Origin: an uncultured Eubacterium sp.
GTDB taxonomy: Bacteria; Bacillota; Clostridia; Lachnospirales; Lachnospiraceae
DNA length: 11,087 nt
Reading direction: 5' to 3'
NCBI GenBank assembly: GCA_900547255.1
Contig: URGC01000084.1
Coordinates: 1-11,087, forward strand
In this document: one piece after another, positions 7,507 to 11,087 of the stretch
How the letters are laid out: each line of letters starts with the position of its first letter
Position numbering within the stretch: position 1 is the stretch's first letter
Position numbers and translations under genes: made by a program
Notes under the pieces: generated by a model
What the model was told of the DNA's origin: nothing
The model's input: only the letters and a program-made list of their open reading frames with translations
Database searches by the model: none

Positions 7507-7535
7507 ATTATACCAACTTAAAATATTAAAAGCAA
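7507..7535 (-). promoter_or_regulatory. Sigma-A-type promoter of the small-protein/GNAT operon
   Basis: On the minus strand TTGCTT (7535-7530) and TATAAT (7512-7507) are separated by exactly 17 bases. The -10 box is perfect and the -35 box keeps TTG. Transcription would begin near 7500, leaving a leader of about 60 bases. Confidence 0.7.
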
Positions 7536-7591
7536 CGTGTATATATATGACATGAATTATATTCCTGAAACACAATATTTAATTGGCTGTA

Positions 7592-7620
7592 TTGTCTTAG
7601 ATAGTATTTTACATTATAAT
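7592..7620 (+). promoter_or_regulatory. Sigma-A-type promoter of the MATE gene
   Basis: TTGTCT (7592-7597), 17 bases, then a perfect TATAAT (7615-7620). Transcription would start near 7627, about 64 bases before the ATG. Confidence 0.68.
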
Positions 7621-7630
7621 ATATAAGTTA

Positions 7631-7645
7631 TGCATTATATATGCA
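7631..7645. promoter_or_regulatory. Inverted repeat TGCAT-N5-ATGCA after the MATE promoter
   Basis: TGCATTATATATGCA is a 15-base dyad lying about 4 to 18 bases after the predicted start of the MATE transcript. It shares the TGCAT half-site with the palindrome before the ABC operon. A regulator site is plausible but unproven. Confidence 0.42.
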
Positions 7646-7690
7646 AATAGATATATAGAATCAAATATTACAGGAAAGAGAGTGAAATAT

Positions 7691-9055
7691 ATGCAGGATA
7701 AGACACAACAGATTTTCAGAGATGCGCCGGTTCCAAAGGCTGTACTTACCAATGTAATACCTTCTATAATAAGTATGCTTATGGTTCTTGTGTATAATCT
7801 CGCGGACACATTTTTTATAGGACAGACTAAGGACCCACTCATGGTTGCCGCTGTATCTATTGCCACACCAGCATTTATTATATTCATGGCTGTAGGTATG
7901 TTATTTGGTATCGGTGGAACATCTATGATAAGCAGAATGTTAGGAGAGGGAAAACGTGATATGGCAAAGCACATATCTGCGTTCTGTTTCTGGACTGGAG
8001 CTTCGATAGGCGTTATCTCCATGATTCTTATGATGATATTCGCCTCTCCGATATGCCGTATGATTGGTGCAAGTGATGCAACTATAGGCTATGCCTCACA
8101 GTACCTTTCAATCGTTGCTATAGGAATTCCTTTTCTTATTGTCAGCAATTCGTTCAGTAATATAATCCGTTCAGAGGGACATGCTACAATCGCCATGACT
8201 GGTATGATTATTGGTAACCTTATCAACATCGTATTTGACCCGGTTATGATTCTTTTCTTTGGATGGAATGTCGCAGGTGCCGCTATCGCAACTGTACTTG
8301 GCAATATCTTTTCGGCTGTATTCTACATAATCCACCTCAATTCCAAGAGGTCGCTTTTATCAATCAACCCAAAAGACTACTCTGCCAAGAAGCCTATCTC
8401 TACTGGTGTTCTTGCGATTGGTATTCCAGCATCACTCAACAGTATTCTTATGAGTGTATCTAACATATTAATCAACTCACTCATGGCAAAACATGGCGAC
8501 TTACAGCTTGCCGGTCTCGGTGTTGCCATGAAGGTTAACATGATTGCAGTTATGCTCCTTATCGGTGTCGGAACTGGTATCCAGCCACTTCTTGGCTACT
8601 GCTTCGGTGCCGGCAATAGCAAGCGTTACCGCTCTGTGCTTAAATTTTCGCTGTGTTTCGCAGTTTGTTTAAGTGTCATAATGACGCTTATATGCTACCT
8701 CGGTGCCGCCCCACTCGCCAAAGCATTCCTTGATGATGAGGAAGCCTTCGGCTATGCATTTGCATTCTCAAGAATATACATCATGTCAGGTCCAGTCCTT
8801 GGAATCCTGTTCGTATTCATGAATGCAATCCAGTCAATGGGTGCCGCCATTCCATCGCTTATACTTTCAGTCAGCCGACAGGGAATCATATACTTCCCTA
8901 TCCTTATAACTATAAGCATTGTAAATAACACACCAACTAACCTGGCCATGACACAGCCTATAACCGACTATATCGCAGCAGCACTGTCTATCGTGCTGTT
9001 CCTTGTCGCCTACCGCAAATATTTTGTAGCCAAACCAGGTCACGAAACAGTGTAA
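7691..9055 (+). CDS. MATE-family multidrug efflux transporter
   Basis: This 454-residue membrane protein has the length and about 12 helices expected of MATE antiporters, which export cationic drugs or metabolites in exchange for Na+ or H+. The conserved first helix motif NLADTFFIGQ (36-45) with D39, the loop MLGEGKRDMA (83-92), and RSEGHATIAMTGMIIGN (160-176) leading into VFDPVMI are typical of the DinF/MepA-like branch. The second half repeats the pattern, with IGIPASLNS (243-251) and GIQPLLGYCFGAGNSKR (296-312). I chose the ATG at 7691. A GTG at 7682, three codons earlier, is a real alternative, because AGGA (7672-7675) is 6 bases before it but 15 before the ATG. The gene has its own promoter and is divergent from the small-protein/GNAT operon, so the three could share a regulator. 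Confidence 0.94.
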   Translation: MQDKTQQIFRDAPVPKAVLTNVIPSIISMLMVLVYNLADTFFIGQTKDPLMVAAVSIATPAFIIFMAVGMLFGIGGTSMISRMLGEGKRDMAKHISAFCFWTGASIGVISMILMMIFASPICRMIGASDATIGYASQYLSIVAIGIPFLIVSNSFSNIIRSEGHATIAMTGMIIGNLINIVFDPVMILFFGWNVAGAAIATVLGNIFSAVFYIIHLNSKRSLLSINPKDYSAKKPISTGVLAIGIPASLNSILMSVSNILINSLMAKHGDLQLAGLGVAMKVNMIAVMLLIGVGTGIQPLLGYCFGAGNSKRYRSVLKFSLCFAVCLSVIMTLICYLGAAPLAKAFLDDEEAFGYAFAFSRIYIMSGPVLGILFVFMNAIQSMGAAIPSLILSVSRQGIIYFPILITISIVNNTPTNLAMTQPITDYIAAALSIVLFLVAYRKYFVAKPGHETV

Positions 9056-9074
9056 CAATATAAAACGCAAAAAC

Positions 9075-9124
9075 AAAAAACTCCCAGCCTGTGGGCATGT
9101 ACTGCCACTGGCTGGGAGTTTTTT
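9075..9124. terminator. Bidirectional terminator between the MATE and hemerythrin genes
   Basis: A perfect 15-bp stem pairs 9075-9089 with 9110-9124. An inner GTGG/CCAC stem (9091-9094 with 9105-9108) lies beyond a T-T mismatch. The right arm ends in six T, and the left arm gives six T on the minus strand. It separates two convergent genes (stops at 9055 and 9132). Confidence 0.93.
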
Positions 9125-9131
9125 CGTCGTG

Positions 9132-9974
9132 TTATTCAACACTTATTCCCTGTTTTACTACAAAATCCCCGATTTTCTTATCCATTCCAAGAATATGGTT
9201 TGAAAGCCAGCTTACGAGGAACTGGATAAGTTCAAGAAGGTACTCCTGCTGGTTATCATCCATGTTATCAAGGTCTTTGAAGTCAATCTCTACAAGACGT
9301 TCAACGAATGCGGCATGAGCACGCTTCTGGGCTTCTAAACCTGGATAACCAATCTTTTCCATAAGAACCTCTTCATCCTTAAAATGGAACTCTGTATATT
9401 CTCTCAACTGGTCGAGAAGATTCATTATATGGTCGTACTTGTCAGCAAGAAATTGTGAGTCGATAACGTCCTTTGTCTCTGCGATTATCTCGAAAAGTCT
9501 GCGGTGCTCGTCATCAACCATCTCAATTCCTGTCTTATACTTGTCAGTGAATGCAAACATGTCATTCTTTTCCTTTGTCACTGGAGGCATCTTGCCAATC
9601 ATCATATCACTGCTTAAAATGTGGTGATAAAGCCACTTTACAAGGAAACCAAGGAACTCACCGAATGATTTCTTGGCTGCTTCTGGAGATGACTCATCAA
9701 GGCTGAACTCGTTAACCCTGGCTGTGAATGTGGCATGCTCCTTCTTCTGTAATGGAAGCTCTGGGTCATTGATACTTTCCATATATGCTTCCTCATGCGC
9801 AAAATGTGTAGCTGCATACTCTTTAAGGTTGGCAATCAGACTTTTAGACACACCTGTGATATCATCAAGCTTGTTATTCATATCAACAGCTTCATTAATC
9901 ATCTGAAACAGCTTGCTGTGTTCGTCATCTATCTCTTTAATGTTAATCATACAATCCTTTGTAAATTCGTACAT
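9132..9974 (-). CDS. Tandem two-domain bacteriohemerythrin
   Basis: This 280-residue cytoplasmic protein has two hemerythrin four-helix domains, about 5-130 and 140-273. Bacterial hemerythrins bind O2 at a non-heme di-iron centre and serve in oxygen storage, sensing or scavenging. Expected ligands can be followed in both copies: H19, H57, E61, H80, H118 and D123 in the first; H157, H197, E201, H220, H260 and D265 in the second. The HxxxH pair that normally gives two ligands reads Q76-KKE-H80 and Q216-KRA-H220, so the first histidine is Gln in both domains. The WLxxHI motif is intact in each (W114, W256). GAGGA (9981-9985) lies 6 bases before the ATG. The gene stands alone, with its own promoter and terminator, divergent from a sensor kinase gene. 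Confidence 0.93.
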   Translation of the reverse strand: MYEFTKDCMINIKEIDDEHSKLFQMINEAVDMNNKLDDITGVSKSLIANLKEYAATHFAHEEAYMESINDPELPLQKKEHATFTARVNEFSLDESSPEAAKKSFGEFLGFLVKWLYHHILSSDMMIGKMPPVTKEKNDMFAFTDKYKTGIEMVDDEHRRLFEIIAETKDVIDSQFLADKYDHIMNLLDQLREYTEFHFKDEEVLMEKIGYPGLEAQKRAHAAFVERLVEIDFKDLDNMDDNQQEYLLELIQFLVSWLSNHILGMDKKIGDFVVKQGISVE

Positions 9975-10037
9975 ACATAATCCTCATTTCTATATTAATT
10001 AAGTAGGTTATAGTCATATTAACTAACTTTAAAACTG

Positions 10038-10066
10038 ATAATACATCTATTTTGTTAAATTGTAAA
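10038..10066 (-). promoter_or_regulatory. Sigma-A-type promoter of the hemerythrin gene
   Basis: On the minus strand TTTACA (10066-10061) and TATTAT (10043-10038) are 17 bases apart, each matching the consensus at 5 of 6 positions. Transcription would begin near 10031, about 57 bases before the start codon. Confidence 0.7.
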
Positions 10067-10078
10067 CACTCTCATAAC

Positions 10079-10107
10079 TTGAAAAATCCATATCATTTAA
10101 TTATAAT
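10079..10107 (+). promoter_or_regulatory. Sigma-A-type promoter of the CHASE kinase gene
   Basis: TTGAAA (10079-10084), 17 bases, then a perfect TATAAT (10102-10107). Its -35 box is 12 bases from the -35 box of the divergent hemerythrin promoter, so a factor bound between them could affect both. Confidence 0.72.
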
Positions 10108-10148
10108 TACAATGAATATTATAATTTTTCCATTTACAGAGGATACAT

Positions 10149-11087
10149 ATGAAAATAGAAAAACCTTTACGCATTAAAATCATAGCAATTATTTTATTTA
10201 TAATATCTTTTCTTATATTAAATGGCATCCTTCACATTATGATAGCTGAACACATTAAGGAGCAACAGCTAAAGGCCGGATACACAGCCCAGTCTACTGT
10301 CGCCAGAATTGAGTCACAGTTCAATGGTTATCTTGAAAAGTCATCAATACTTAAGCAGATTATCGAAGCTGATTACACTATTGATGATGAAGCATTTTCT
10401 GTGCTCGCAGGCTTTATCCGTGACAACTCAGATGTAATCGAGACTGTAGAACTTGCCAGGAATGGTATTGTATCAAAAGTATATCCATATGTAGGTAATG
10501 AGAATGCTTTTGGTCTTAATCTGCTTGAACATCCTGAAAGAATTAAATATACAACACGCGCCAAAGAGAGTGGACAATACACAATTGTAGGTCCATTTGA
10601 ACTTGTCCAGGGCGGAATGGGTGCTTTGCTCATAGACCCTATCTATATGGATGGCATAACAGATGATGAATATTTCTGGGGATTCTCAGTTCTTGTTATT
10701 AACTGGGATAATTTCATTAAAAGCCTGGGGCTTAACCAGCTTAAAGATTCCGCTTACCACTACCGGATATGGAAAAATGACCTGACTACTTCTAAACAGA
10801 TATACATAGCACATTGTGATGAAACCGATTTTAAAGGAGCACTTGAGGTTACATGTGCCGTTCCTAATGATGAATGGTTCTTTGATATAGTTCCAATTAA
10901 CGGATGGCATTCAAAAATACAGCTCGCATTTGCAGAACTATTTTGTCTGTGTATTGCAATACTGCTTGCCACAACATATGGATTGTCAGCTATGCAGCGG
11001 TACAAGCAGGCTATATATACCGATAAAATCCAGCAGATAGCAGATGAAGCCAAAGCTGCCAGTAAGGCAAAGACAGGCTTTCTATCA
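10149..11087 (+). CDS. CHASE-domain sensor histidine kinase, N-terminal part (runs off the window)
   Basis: The reading frame is open from ATG 10149 to the last base (313 codons), so only the N-terminal part is present. The order is a membrane helix (about 10-32), an extracellular region (about 33-256), a second helix (about 258-281), then a helical linker. The extracellular part matches the CHASE ligand-binding domain: VIETVELARNGIVSKVYP (96-113), GNENAFGLNLLEHPE (116-130), then GPFELVQGGMGAL (148-160) and DPIY (163-166). The last residues, AKAASKAKTGFLS (301-313), resemble the stretch just before the phospho-accepting histidine of HisKA kinases, which points to a histidine kinase, often a hybrid with receiver domains. 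A diguanylate cyclase is less likely. GAGGA (10139-10143) is 5 bases before the ATG. The ligand is unknown. Confidence 0.86.
   Translation, partial: MKIEKPLRIKIIAIILFIISFLILNGILHIMIAEHIKEQQLKAGYTAQSTVARIESQFNGYLEKSSILKQIIEADYTIDDEAFSVLAGFIRDNSDVIETVELARNGIVSKVYPYVGNENAFGLNLLEHPERIKYTTRAKESGQYTIVGPFELVQGGMGALLIDPIYMDGITDDEYFWGFSVLVINWDNFIKSLGLNQLKDSAYHYRIWKNDLTTSKQIYIAHCDETDFKGALEVTCAVPNDEWFFDIVPINGWHSKIQLAFAELFCLCIAILLATTYGLSAMQRYKQAIYTDKIQQIADEAKAASKAKTGFLS

Noticed and set aside
7609..8022. 137-codon minus-strand frame over the MATE promoter and N-terminus
   Set aside because: Antisense to a strongly conserved MATE N-terminus and crossing its promoter; no ribosome site or family resemblance.
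10373..11053. Minus-strand open frames within the right-hand end
   Set aside because: They lie antisense to the continuous CHASE kinase frame, which has a promoter, a ribosome site and domain motifs.

Overview
This window looks like a chromosomal segment of a low-GC Gram-positive anaerobe, most likely a Lachnospiraceae-type clostridium. That placement rests on AT-rich intergenic DNA, AGGAGG-type ribosome binding sites, the protein sequence flavour (CHASE-domain histidine kinase, tandem bacteriohemerythrin, heterodimeric ABC exporter) and the two-gene pdxST vitamin B6 pathway. It is an inference from recognition, not from a database search. I see no phage, insertion sequence, CRISPR, tRNA or rRNA.

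Layout from left to right. (1) Bases 57-4306 hold a minus-strand operon: promoter and large palindrome (4256-4306), two ABC exporter half-transporters that look like an obligate heterodimer (4169-2442, then 2442-586, overlapping by one base), a MarR-family regulator (571-119), and a hairpin terminator (57-112). (2) Divergently, pdxS and pdxT (4454-5884, plus strand) encode the two subunits of pyridoxal 5'-phosphate synthase and end at a perfect 19-bp hairpin (5898-5945) shared with the convergent gene. (3) On the minus strand, a 79-residue unrecognised protein (7441-7202) and an Eis-like GNAT acetyltransferase (7168-5957) form a probable operon with its own promoter at 7507-7535. (4) A divergent MATE-family efflux pump (7691-9055, plus) has a near-consensus promoter at 7592-7620 and ends at a bidirectional terminator (9075-9124). 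(5) On the minus strand, a two-domain bacteriohemerythrin (9974-9132) is divergent from a membrane-bound CHASE-domain histidine kinase (from 10149, running off the right edge). Their sigma-A-type promoters lie back to back.

Functional themes. Three transcription units (ABC exporter plus MarR, GNAT, MATE) fit small-molecule export or detoxification. Each has a dyad of TGCAT/ATGCA half-sites at or just after its predicted transcription start. The hemerythrin and sensor-kinase pair suggests oxygen or redox handling beside a signalling gene, which is inference from adjacency only. The PLP synthase is ordinary housekeeping.

No clearly new multi-gene system is visible. The items most worth checking are the shared TGCAT dyads, the loss of the same iron-ligand histidine (replaced by Gln) in both hemerythrin domains, the small Gly/Met/Cys-tailed protein, and the phased repeats in the ABC operon leader.
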